Source: Paenibacillus nasutitermitis (lineage in GTDB: Bacteria; Bacillota; Bacilli; Paenibacillales; Paenibacillaceae). From it: a stretch of 64,000 nucleotides of DNA. A program made the translations under genes and the position numbers. Every line of letters starts with the position of its first letter. The first letter of the stretch is position 1. The notes beneath the pieces are model-generated. The model did not search any database. It was not told where the DNA came from and saw only the letters and a list, made by a program, of their open reading frames with translations. Shown one piece after another: positions 32,929 to 41,523 of the stretch. The stretch covers positions 620,001-684,000 of the forward strand of contig NZ_BMHP01000001.1 in assembly GCF_014641075.1 (NCBI RefSeq), in the 5' to 3' direction.

Positions 32929-33945
32929 ATGATCAGGATTCGCTTGGGCATTATTGGTCTCGGCAGCTTCGCCGAGCAGCATGCCCGCATATTAAGCCGT
33001 CTACCGAATGTCGAAGTTGTGGCAGTCAGTGACCCCGATCCTGATAGGTATGCCCGTTTCAAGGAGTGGTTTCCTGATGCGCGCTGCTATGTCAACTGGC
33101 CGGATATGTTGGCCTCAGCCGAATTGGATGCTGTCGATATTCTTACGCCGGAACATCTGCATACAGAACCTGTCAAGGCGGCCTTGAGAGAAGGACTGCA
33201 TGTGTTCGTCGAGAAGCCGCTCGCGCATAATCCGGAAGCTGCTGCCGAACTGGTGCAGGAAGCGGCGGCAAGCGGACGCATACTGATGAGCGGTCACTTA
33301 TTGCGTTTTGATCCAAGGTATGCCGCCGTCAAAGAGCGGCTTGCCAAGGGTAACCTTGGCTCTATTCGCTCGATTTATGCGAAGCGCAACAATTGGAAGT
33401 CCGTGTTCTCCATCTATAACCGGATTGAGCCGGTGTTCATACTCGGTATTCACGATATCGATCTTATGCACTGGTATATGGAAGATGATGTGCATCAGGT
33501 CTACGCGACTCGTTCCACTCCGGAAGGATCTGAGGCTGCCGATATGAATTGGGCCATCCTTCATTTTAACAAGGGAGGTATCGGGATCATCGAATGTAAT
33601 TGGCTGCTGCCTGACGGAGCCCCATCCTACCAGGACGTCCGCATGGAGATCACAGCGGATAACGGGAGTGTTCAGATCATAGATCCGGAACAAGGCGTTA
33701 CGTATATCGATGAAACCAGACCACTTGTTCCCGCTATTCTCAACATGCATGAAACGCATGGACGTCTGGGAGGCGCACTAGCAGATGAGCTATCTCATTT
33801 CGTCGATTGCGTGGCTTCAGGCAAACAATCGGACATCCTGGACCCAATGGATGGTTACAGGGCAGTGCGCGTCGCATGGGCCGTGATGCAGTCAGCAAAG
33901 TCGGGGCAGCCAGTGAACCTGCCGCTCCTGTCCGTTGAAGAATAG
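32929..33945 (+). CDS. Gfo/Idh/MocA-family oxidoreductase
   Basis: 338 residues. NAD(P)-binding Rossmann opening LGIIGLGSFAEQH, family motif VFVEKPLAHN (the EKP lysine) near residue 90, and a C-terminal alpha/beta domain with ILGIHDIDLMHWYM (active-site His/Asp cluster). The family oxidises or reduces sugar and cyclitol hydroxyls. It lies 27 bases after the PLP enzyme in the same operon. Substrate unknown. Confidence 0.9.
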   Translation: MIRIRLGIIGLGSFAEQHARILSRLPNVEVVAVSDPDPDRYARFKEWFPDARCYVNWPDMLASAELDAVDILTPEHLHTEPVKAALREGLHVFVEKPLAHNPEAAAELVQEAAASGRILMSGHLLRFDPRYAAVKERLAKGNLGSIRSIYAKRNNWKSVFSIYNRIEPVFILGIHDIDLMHWYMEDDVHQVYATRSTPEGSEAADMNWAILHFNKGGIGIIECNWLLPDGAPSYQDVRMEITADNGSVQIIDPEQGVTYIDETRPLVPAILNMHETHGRLGGALADELSHFVDCVASGKQSDILDPMDGYRAVRVAWAVMQSAKSGQPVNLPLLSVEE

Positions 33946-34063
33946 CCTTTATCAACAGCTAATTGCCGGACACGGGGAAACCGTACTGGAAAGCGGCGGT
34001 GAAGCGGTGCCTCTTGCCCATGAACGCTTCGAGCAAGGGCTTCCTCCGTTAAGTATCGTATAA
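33935..34063 (+). CDS. Possible 42-residue ORF overlapping the dehydrogenase end
   Basis: In another frame a TTG at 33935 opens a coding-like stretch including AGHGETVLESGGEAVPLAHE and ending ...RFEQGLPPLSIV at 34063. Codon choice resembles the neighbours, but there is no ribosome binding site. It may be a small protein translated by coupling, or the orphaned C terminus of a lost gene. The family is not recognised. Confidence 0.3.
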   Translation: MKNSLYQQLIAGHGETVLESGGEAVPLAHERFEQGLPPLSIV

Positions 34064-34081
34064 GAAGGAGATGTGGCACAA

Positions 34082-35098
34082 TTGACAGCGGATCGGATAC
34101 CGGTCGATCAATTTACATGGAATCGGAGTTCACGGTCAGTGAAACATACGTACAGGCTGCTATTAGAAGGCAAGCCGGATGAAGGAGATGAAGTTTGGAT
34201 CCCTGCATTTGAAATCGCGGGGGATGAAGACGGACCTAATCTGCTCATTCTGGCAGGTATTCATGGCGATGAATACGAAGGGATCGAGACGATTCTGCGA
34301 TTGTTCAGCGAACTTCTGCCAGAGGATATTAGAGGGAATCTGTTAATGATTCCCTGTGCGAATCCGTACGCTTACGAGGGGGGAACCCGATTAAGCCCGG
34401 ATGACGGAGTGAATCTGGCCCGTGTTTTCCCGGGACAGCAAAGCGGTACGGTAACCGAAAAACTGGCTTATGAGCTTCATCACCGCATGATAGCTAAAGC
34501 GGATTTTTTGCTTGATCTGCACAGCGGGGGAACCCATTATGCGGTCGCGTCATTAGTCGGCTACTATCAGGAAGAAGGATCCGCTTTCAGCCAGCGGTGC
34601 AGGGAGGCTGCTGAAGCATTTGGAGCTAAGCTAATGTGGGCACACGACGAGATATCTCCCGGCAGAAGTGTATCTTCGGCACAAGCGCTGGGCATTCCAT
34701 GGCTGTATACAGAGGCATATGGAGGGCGCAGGGTCCGTCAGGAGGATGCAAGATTATTTTATGGAGGGACTATCCGGCTGATCAACCATCTTGAAATGCT
34801 TGTCGACCCACTTAAGTGGCCAATCGATCAGCAGGAAATGGAACGGAAAACGATATACAGCGACGGCAATTTCGACCATTCGGCGACAGCGGAGGAGGAC
34901 GGCTTCTTCATTCCGGCGATTCCGTTGGAGAGTGAAGTTAGACAAGGGGATTTGATCGGAACGATCTATGCGCTGGACGGTTCGGAACTGCAGCGCGTCC
35001 TTGCAGGCAGCGACGGATTTCTCGTCATGATCCTCGGAATTCCCGTCATTCGCAAGGGAGACCCCGTTTATTTGCTTGCATCCGTAACAAGTAGTTGA
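34082..35098 (+). CDS. Succinylglutamate desuccinylase/aspartoacylase-family amidohydrolase
   Basis: About 338 residues, M14-type zinc hydrolase fold. LAGIHGDEYEG supplies the first zinc His and Glu, and FLLDLHSGG the second His. ANPYAYEGGTRLSPDDGVNLAR is the usual substrate-binding stretch. It probably removes an acyl group from an N-acylated amine or amino acid. Translation start is uncertain: GTG 34073 is only two bases after AAGGAG, so TTG 34082 is used; an ATG at 34071 in another frame ends after four codons. It belongs to the operon from 26585 and precedes the aldolase gene by 42 bases. Confidence 0.87.
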   Translation: MTADRIPVDQFTWNRSSRSVKHTYRLLLEGKPDEGDEVWIPAFEIAGDEDGPNLLILAGIHGDEYEGIETILRLFSELLPEDIRGNLLMIPCANPYAYEGGTRLSPDDGVNLARVFPGQQSGTVTEKLAYELHHRMIAKADFLLDLHSGGTHYAVASLVGYYQEEGSAFSQRCREAAEAFGAKLMWAHDEISPGRSVSSAQALGIPWLYTEAYGGRRVRQEDARLFYGGTIRLINHLEMLVDPLKWPIDQQEMERKTIYSDGNFDHSATAEEDGFFIPAIPLESEVRQGDLIGTIYALDGSELQRVLAGSDGFLVMILGIPVIRKGDPVYLLASVTSS

Positions 35099-35140
35099 TC
35101 CGTCCTCATGTAATCATCCATAGAAGGTAGGAAACTGACC

Positions 35141-36064
35141 ATGAAGTCATATGACCTGGATAAATTTAAAGGCGTAACCGTTGCGATCAACTCCTGTTAC
35201 GATAACAATGGGAATATCTATCAGGAAGCCGTCAAACGGCTGATCCGGTTCTTAATCAATAAAGGCGTGAGTGGGGTTTACGTTTGCGGCAGCACCGGCG
35301 AGGGCCTGCTGCAAAGTATAGAGGAGAGAAAGCAGGTGCTTGAAGCGGTGATCGCGGAAAGCCAAGGGGAAATCGCGGTTATAGCTCATATTGGAGCGAT
35401 GACTACACGGGACAGTATCGAGCTTGCGGCTCACGCCGAGCGTGCCGGAGCTGACGCCATATCGGCGGTCCCTCCTTTCTATTACCGGCATAGTGAGGAA
35501 GCCGTGCAAAAGCATTGGGCGGCCATCATGGACAGCACCGAACTGCCGTTTATTATTTACCATATTCCCGCAACAACGGGCTTCATTCTTACAACGGGAC
35601 TGCTGCGGCGAATGATTGAGAATCCCAAGGTTATCGGCGTCAAAGTTTCGGTGGCAAGCACCTTCGAGTTGGAGCGTTTCAAATCGATCTGCGGCAAGGA
35701 TTTCCTTATTTTCAATGGTCCGGACGAACAATATTTGGCCGGGAGGGTCATGGGAGCCGACGGCGGTATCGGCGGGACTTACGGTTGTATGCCCGAATTA
35801 TTCGTGCGTCTGGAGCAGTATTATGCAAACGGTATGATGAAGGAAGCGCAGCGCCTGCAGACATTGATTAATGATATTATTACCGATCTCCTGTCACTAC
35901 CCACCCATTCTGCACTGAAAGAAATCATCCGTTTAAGGGGGATTGATTGCGGGACGGTCCGTGCGCCGATGGAAGAGGTACAGCAGTCTCAAATACCGCT
36001 TGTAATGAAAATTCATGAGAAAATTATGCAGACAATTGGGGAGCTTGCGCCGGTTGGAGAATAA
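35141..36064 (+). CDS. Dihydrodipicolinate synthase/N-acetylneuraminate lyase-family aldolase
   Basis: 307 residues, class I aldolase TIM barrel. YVCGSTGEGLLQS carries the carboxylate-binding GSTGEG motif, FIIYHIPATTG the catalytic Tyr (about 140), and VIGVKVSVAS the Schiff-base Lys (about 168). The string ADGGIGGTYGCMPE is closer to N-acetylneuraminate lyase (ADGGIGSTYN) than to DapA. It would cleave a 2-keto-3-deoxy acid or sialic-acid-like substrate to pyruvate and an aldehyde or amino sugar. Last gene of the operon; a strong terminator follows. Confidence 0.87.
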   Translation: MKSYDLDKFKGVTVAINSCYDNNGNIYQEAVKRLIRFLINKGVSGVYVCGSTGEGLLQSIEERKQVLEAVIAESQGEIAVIAHIGAMTTRDSIELAAHAERAGADAISAVPPFYYRHSEEAVQKHWAAIMDSTELPFIIYHIPATTGFILTTGLLRRMIENPKVIGVKVSVASTFELERFKSICGKDFLIFNGPDEQYLAGRVMGADGGIGGTYGCMPELFVRLEQYYANGMMKEAQRLQTLINDIITDLLSLPTHSALKEIIRLRGIDCGTVRAPMEEVQQSQIPLVMKIHEKIMQTIGELAPVGE

Positions 36065-36112
36065 ATCGCCGAATACGCAGGAACGCGATCCTCGATTCAA
36101 AATTGAAATAGA

Positions 36113-36150
36113 AGGGGAGGGGCGAGCGTCGTCCCCTCCCCTGTTTTATT
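36113..36150 (+). terminator. Terminator of the catabolic operon
   Basis: Perfect 10-bp G+C-rich stem, AGGGGAGGGG (36113-36122) with CCCCTCCCCT (36133-36142), 10-base loop, then GTTTTATTT. Confidence 0.92.
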
Positions 36151-36178
36151 TGATCGCAAGGGGATTTTTGACTAGCAT

Positions 36179-37801
36179 TTATGGATCTGTCACAACATTC
36201 ATTTTTTTGTAAACCGATGGGGTGACCCCTTCATGTTTTTTGAAGGCAATACTGAAATAATTGCTGTCAATATAACCGACTTCAGATGCAATATCGGAAA
36301 TTTTCATATCTGTGTTCGCAAGTAGCTCCTTGGCTTTATCGAATTTGGCTGTGAGAACATATTCGGTAAAGGTTACGCCGGTAGCTTGCTTGAACAGCAC
36401 ACTGAAATGGTTGGGGCTTATATGCAGCAGCTCTGCTAATTGGGTTAACCGCAGCTCTTCGTCCAGATGCTCTGAAATCCATGTTTTCGCTTTCGAAATC
36501 ATTTTGGATACGGGTATTTTTTTAGTTTGGGCGATTTCTGTTGTAATACTGGTTATGTAGCCTAATAGCAGACCCTCAATTTCCTCATTGGACCGGTTGG
36601 CAACCAACCCTGTCAGAAGCGGTTGAACATCGATTGCGTCCCCTTCCAAATGGAATTCATGAATCATCCTCATCATCGGCATGACCAAATTCTTGGCATA
36701 GCCTTTGATGGAGCTTGCTCCACTAGCGTAAATCTTGGTTGTCCATCGCCGATAGCTGGATTGGGCAAGCGTCAAATTCCCTTCACTCATCCTGCTGAGC
36801 ATGCTCAGCTCTAATGGCATAATATCAATATGGTGATGAATCCGGGTCTCCATATAAGGCGCAAATAAGATTTTTCCGCTGCCGACAGCGGACTTTTGTA
36901 CCAGTGCATGCAAGGATTGATGATAGGCTTCGGGCAGCCGGTCGTATCCGTTTACGAGCGAACTGACACCTGCGGTGATCGTTGTTTTTAGATAATCACG
37001 AAATACACGCTGGAAATGCTGGGCAAGCTCGATGATTTGTTCGTCAAAGTAAGTTCTCATATGGCGGCTTACCCCATATGAGATGACGGCGATTAAACGG
37101 CCGGGAAAGTCGCTGATGATTCTGCAGTCCGACAGGTTAATCTGATCAGCCGCTTCCTGGGCAAGCTTCTGGTAAGCATACATGTAAGTGGCTTTATCCT
37201 GTTGGGATCTTTCACTTGATAATTGCTCGTATAAATCGATTTCCATGCTGATGACATAATAAATATGTTCCCTGGTATGTGCTTGCAGGAATGGGATTTG
37301 GCTGACGATTTCGTCTGCACGTGTACGGGATTGAAGCAAATCCAAGAGAATGATATCCTGTGGCGCTTGGCTGAGCGATTGGATTTGGGATTTCAAAAGT
37401 GAAAGATATTGTTTGCTTTTATTCTTCTCATGATGCTTGCTCACAGCTGCTTTAAAAAGCTGCAGCAGGTCATCATAAACAATTGGCTTCAGCAGATAAT
37501 CTACTGCCTGCAAGGTAATGGCTTCCTTTAAGTAACTGTAATCATCATAGCCGGTCAAAAACAGAATCTGGGCTTCTTGATCAACATTGCGAATACGGCG
37601 TGCAACCTCAATTCCGGATAGTTTCGGAAGATTAATATCAAGCAGTACGATATCAGGCCGGAGGGACTGGAATTTATTCCAGGCTTCTAACCCTTCTTCC
37701 GCTTCTCCGACCGTATCTATACCGAGCTCACCCCAGGGAATGGAAGTGACGATCCCTTCCCGAATATAATATTCATCATCCACTACGAGAGCTTTTACCA
37801 T
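36179..37801 (-). CDS. YesN-type response regulator (REC plus AraC DNA-binding domain)
   Basis: 540 residues. Receiver domain 1-125 with acidic pair VVDDE, phospho-acceptor Asp 55 in DIVLLDINLP and Lys in YLLKPI. A middle region of about 290 residues is followed by a C-terminal AraC domain (LTQLAELLHISPNHFSVLFK and ISDIASEVGYIDSNYFSIAF). It overlaps the kinase gene upstream by 26 bases, which indicates coupled expression. It likely activates the transport operon at 39679-42897 encoded just before it on the same strand. Confidence 0.95.
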   Translation of the reverse strand: MVKALVVDDEYYIREGIVTSIPWGELGIDTVGEAEEGLEAWNKFQSLRPDIVLLDINLPKLSGIEVARRIRNVDQEAQILFLTGYDDYSYLKEAITLQAVDYLLKPIVYDDLLQLFKAAVSKHHEKNKSKQYLSLLKSQIQSLSQAPQDIILLDLLQSRTRADEIVSQIPFLQAHTREHIYYVISMEIDLYEQLSSERSQQDKATYMYAYQKLAQEAADQINLSDCRIISDFPGRLIAVISYGVSRHMRTYFDEQIIELAQHFQRVFRDYLKTTITAGVSSLVNGYDRLPEAYHQSLHALVQKSAVGSGKILFAPYMETRIHHHIDIMPLELSMLSRMSEGNLTLAQSSYRRWTTKIYASGASSIKGYAKNLVMPMMRMIHEFHLEGDAIDVQPLLTGLVANRSNEEIEGLLLGYITSITTEIAQTKKIPVSKMISKAKTWISEHLDEELRLTQLAELLHISPNHFSVLFKQATGVTFTEYVLTAKFDKAKELLANTDMKISDIASEVGYIDSNYFSIAFKKHEGVTPSVYKKMNVVTDP

Positions 37802-39599
37802 AACGGGTTGTCACCTCATTTTCCGTCAGAATGGGGATTGTGATGATTACGGATGTAAATTGCCCTGGCTGGGAGACGATCCTGATTCCATATAAATCGC
37901 CGAATTGCAGTTTCAACCTTCTGTGAACATTGCGCAGGCCATACGCCTGGTCCCAGCTGTCCACATCTAATGCAGCCCTCAGTTCCGTTAATTGCTCTTC
38001 AGACATGCCGATGCCGTCATCCGTAATTTGAAATTCCAGGCTGTCACCCACACGATCGCCCGTCAGCATAATCGTACCTTTCACATTCGTGGGTTTAAGA
38101 CCGTGGTAGATGCAGTTCTCTACTATGGGCTGAAAGATGAATTTGGGGATGTAATAACCCATCACCTGCTCGTTAACCTCAATAATAAGTTCGATTTTGT
38201 CCTTATAACGGAATCGTTGAACAATCATATAAGCATGGACATGATCGATTTCTTTGGCGATTGGAATATAAGTGCTGCCCTTGCTAATGGCAATTCGGAA
38301 GAAATCACCCAGTGCCCCTATAATTTCGCTGATAAGCATTTGCTTGTTGGATATAGCCAGCCAATTCAGGGATTCTAAAGTGTTGTACAGAAAATGCGGG
38401 TTAATCTGCGATTGCAGAGCCTGGATTTCGGCTTCGTTTCTTTTGATCAGTTCGTTAACAATCTCGTCGTTCAGAAACTGATTTTGTTTTTTTAATCGGA
38501 TATAAAGGATGCCGATCTGGCCGACCTCGTCTTTCTCGTCAAAATCACCATTGTCTGACTGAATGATACCGTCCTGCTTGATCAGCTTGTGAAGCTTGCG
38601 CAGAGGTTTGCTGATCATATTGCCGAATCGCAATGCGAGCAGAATGCCAAGAAACAGCATGAGGAAGAAGATGACAATCGTCGAGTTTCGGATGGAGTCG
38701 GCATCCTTCTCAAAAAGCTTGACGGACTCGGTGAAATGAATGATTTTCCACTTGGAAACGGGCTCTTCTGCATAGAAAACACTGTAGTTCACCCGATTGT
38801 ACCGCATGGTGAATTTTCCCGAATGCTGTCTGTCAGACATGGCATGAACCACTTCATTCATAAGGGGACTCCGGTAGTCATGAGAGGTGTCCATGATGAC
38901 ATTTTCCGGATCCAACACCATGACATTCGAGTCCGGACTGCTGGTCAATAATTCAATATCATTAAAAAATTTCTTTTTATCGATCACCACAACAAGCAAT
39001 CCGATGACATGATAGTTATCCACATACTGATGAATCAGCTTGCTGGCATAGAAATAATTGTTATTCTTAAAGGAATTGAACAAAAAACTGTTCGAATGAA
39101 ACAGCGTTCTGGATGGTTGTTTCTTGAGATAATTGACCCACTTATCCGCATTCACATAGTTGGATTCCAGGATGTAGGGGTCTGCCGCAGTTGTTATTCC
39201 CCGGTAGAACCGAAAGTTTTTCTGTTCGCCCGTCCCATAAATAACATAGGATTGAATATAATCTTTGGTCTCGATAATGGAATCAGTGATCTTGTTGATG
39301 ATCTTGTAATTGGATAAATATTGCTCCTCCGAAACCACCTCGGCGGAGAGAAGCTGCTGGACGGTATCGTTGACACGAACAACGTCCATCAGTTCATCCA
39401 GATCATTAAACGTCCGCGTTAAATAGGAATTAGCTGCGCGCAGGGATGTTTCAGCGAAATAATTAGCGTTATCTCTCAGCTTGTTTAAGGCAATATAGTA
39501 GAATAGCGAGCTCAATACAATCATCGGCAGGACCGTGAGGATCATGGTCTGCAGAATGAACTTTCCGCGAATGGTATGGATATCGAACAGTTTCAACAT
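37776..39599 (-). CDS. YesM-type sensor histidine kinase
   Basis: About 607 residues. Membrane segment near 15-37, extracellular sensor (about 38-290), second membrane segment (about 293-315), a HAMP-like linker, then a His_kinase domain with the phospho-accepting His in IQALQSQINPHFLYNTLESL and an HATPase end (VENCIYHGLKP, DDGIGMS, YGLRNVHRRL). This is the five-gene arrangement binding protein, permease, permease, kinase, regulator. Probably senses the ligand directly or through the binding protein. ATG 39599 is used; nine bases earlier another ATG lacks a better signal. Confidence 0.94.
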   Translation of the reverse strand: MLKLFDIHTIRGKFILQTMILTVLPMIVLSSLFYYIALNKLRDNANYFAETSLRAANSYLTRTFNDLDELMDVVRVNDTVQQLLSAEVVSEEQYLSNYKIINKITDSIIETKDYIQSYVIYGTGEQKNFRFYRGITTAADPYILESNYVNADKWVNYLKKQPSRTLFHSNSFLFNSFKNNNYFYASKLIHQYVDNYHVIGLLVVVIDKKKFFNDIELLTSSPDSNVMVLDPENVIMDTSHDYRSPLMNEVVHAMSDRQHSGKFTMRYNRVNYSVFYAEEPVSKWKIIHFTESVKLFEKDADSIRNSTIVIFFLMLFLGILLALRFGNMISKPLRKLHKLIKQDGIIQSDNGDFDEKDEVGQIGILYIRLKKQNQFLNDEIVNELIKRNEAEIQALQSQINPHFLYNTLESLNWLAISNKQMLISEIIGALGDFFRIAISKGSTYIPIAKEIDHVHAYMIVQRFRYKDKIELIIEVNEQVMGYYIPKFIFQPIVENCIYHGLKPTNVKGTIMLTGDRVGDSLEFQITDDGIGMSEEQLTELRAALDVDSWDQAYGLRNVHRRLKLQFGDLYGIRIVSQPGQFTSVIITIPILTENEVTTRYGKSSRSG

Positions 39600-39678
39600 A
39601 ATCGGCAACCTGGGACTTTCATGGTTATGTGCCTCCGAGCTCCTGCCTGTTGGCCAGTTTAATATCCTAACCTTATCG

Positions 39679-40506
39679 CTAGCCTTTGATACCTGTCAAT
39701 GTGATTCCTTCTATGAAATAACGCTGCAAAAAGAAGAATATAAGGATAAGCGGCGCTGTTGCCGCAGTGGCAGCTGCCATCAGCATGCCCCATTCCGTCC
39801 GGAACGCGGTTTGGAAGGCCGTAAGCCCAACGGCAACCGTATAATTCTCGGCGGAATTCAGGTAGATAAGCGGACCAAGCAGATCATTCCAGACTCCGCA
39901 AAAGCCCATAATGGCGATCGCAATATAAGCGGGCACAGAGAGCGGAATAAGAATCCGGGTCAGAAAGGTTAGCGGGCTTCCGCCATCCATATATACGGCT
40001 TCATCCAGATCCTTTGGAATCGTCATGAAAAATTGCCTCAACAAAAACATATACAGAATTCCCCCGACACCTAACCATCCCGGGACCGTGAGCGGAGCGA
40101 TGGTGTCCAGCAGATTGAGCGTTTTCCAAAATAAAAACTGGGGAATGAGCACAACAGCCCCTGGGAGCATAATCGCGGACAGGATGACCGCAAAGATTAC
40201 ATTGCGCAAAGGCCACTGCAATCTTGCGAAGCTGTAAGCCGATAATGTGCATGTGATCAGCATGCCGACCAGATAAACGACTTCAATCTTGAAAGTGTTG
40301 AAGAAATACGTACCGAATGGAACCTTTGTAAATGCATTTTTGTAATTGCTCCATTTAAACGGATCAGGTATAAGCTGAGGAGGGAAGGAGAACATCTGAG
40401 TCTCGCTCATGACCGAGCTGCGAATGAGCCAAATGAAAGGAATCAAGCAGAAAGCCGCTCCGATAGCGAGAAAGATATATACAAAAAGTTTTCTTGAACG
40501 GTTCAA
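39679..40506 (-). CDS. CUT1-type ABC transporter permease (MalG-like)
   Basis: 275 residues, six membrane segments, EAA-type loop DEAVYMDGGSPLTFLTRI, family C terminus YFIEGITLTGIKG. It overlaps the preceding permease gene by four bases. Forms the membrane channel with that gene for the solute bound by the lipoprotein at 41524-42897. No ATPase present. Confidence 0.94.
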   Translation of the reverse strand: MNRSRKLFVYIFLAIGAAFCLIPFIWLIRSSVMSETQMFSFPPQLIPDPFKWSNYKNAFTKVPFGTYFFNTFKIEVVYLVGMLITCTLSAYSFARLQWPLRNVIFAVILSAIMLPGAVVLIPQFLFWKTLNLLDTIAPLTVPGWLGVGGILYMFLLRQFFMTIPKDLDEAVYMDGGSPLTFLTRILIPLSVPAYIAIAIMGFCGVWNDLLGPLIYLNSAENYTVAVGLTAFQTAFRTEWGMLMAAATAATAPLILIFFFLQRYFIEGITLTGIKG

Positions 40507-41438
40507 TGCTTGTCACCTCCTTCGTAATAGACCCAGCTTTTGGAGGTCTTAAAGACCACAAAGGTCAGCAGGGCGATGATGACGAATAATATCCAGGCGA
40601 GGGCGCTTGCATAACCCATCTTGGACTGGGAGAAGGCGGTCGTATAAATGTTGTACACAAAAAAACGTGTCGCATTATTCGGGCCACCTTGAGTCATCGC
40701 GTAGGCAACATCGAATACCTGGATCGTCGCGATCAGCTGCGTAATCAAACAATAGAAGATGGTAGGCGTTAAGGACGGAAGGGTAATATACCAGAACTTA
40801 TGCCAGCTTTTTCCCCCATCCACCTCGATCGCTTCGTAAAGATGAGCAGGCGTACCCTGCAAGCCTGCCAGAAAGATGATCATCAGGGCGCCGCTTGACT
40901 GCCAGGCGACCATCAATACAATGGAAGGCACTGCGGTAGCTTCGCTGTACACCCATTCCAACCCCGGTATCCCCAGAAAGTCCAGAATAGAATTGAATAT
41001 GCCAAATTCCGGATTGTACAAATACATCCAAATAATAATAACGGCTATGCCGGGCACTACGGACGGAAGATAAAATATAGTACGAAACAGCGATAGGAAA
41101 CGGATTTTGTTGTTCATCAGGAGTGCTGCAAGGAAACCAAACAATACGGTAACCGGTGTCCCGAGCACGGCATAATAAAGAGAGACAACCAGGGATTTGC
41201 GGAATGCGGTGTCTTCGGTGAACATTTTTTTGTAGTTTGACAAGCCAATGAACTCTGCGGGAGAACCAATCTCCCAATTCGTCAAACTGAAATATAAGGA
41301 AGCGATCATCGGACCGAGGATAAATATTGTGAAACCGATCATAATAGGCGTTGCGAATATAATGCCCCATTTGCGCTCCATGCTGGCAATGCCATGAAGC
41401 CTTTTTTCGGGTCTGCTCACATTTGCTTTGTAAATCAT
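40503..41438 (-). CDS. CUT1-type ABC transporter permease (MalF-like)
   Basis: About 311 residues, six membrane segments, EAA-type loop EAIEVDGGKSWHKFWYITLP. ATG 41438 is used, 11 bases after GGGAG; an ATG nine bases earlier is only two bases from the site, so the start is uncertain by three residues. It lies between binding protein and second permease in the operon. Confidence 0.93.
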   Translation of the reverse strand: MIYKANVSRPEKRLHGIASMERKWGIIFATPIMIGFTIFILGPMIASLYFSLTNWEIGSPAEFIGLSNYKKMFTEDTAFRKSLVVSLYYAVLGTPVTVLFGFLAALLMNNKIRFLSLFRTIFYLPSVVPGIAVIIIWMYLYNPEFGIFNSILDFLGIPGLEWVYSEATAVPSIVLMVAWQSSGALMIIFLAGLQGTPAHLYEAIEVDGGKSWHKFWYITLPSLTPTIFYCLITQLIATIQVFDVAYAMTQGGPNNATRFFVYNIYTTAFSQSKMGYASALAWILFVIIALLTFVVFKTSKSWVYYEGGDKH

Positions 41439-41523
41439 ATCAACCATCTCTCCCTAATGAGCATGTCGGGAACATACATGTGCATATGCTCCCGACATAA
41501 TGGATCTTATTTGGTTTGATTAT

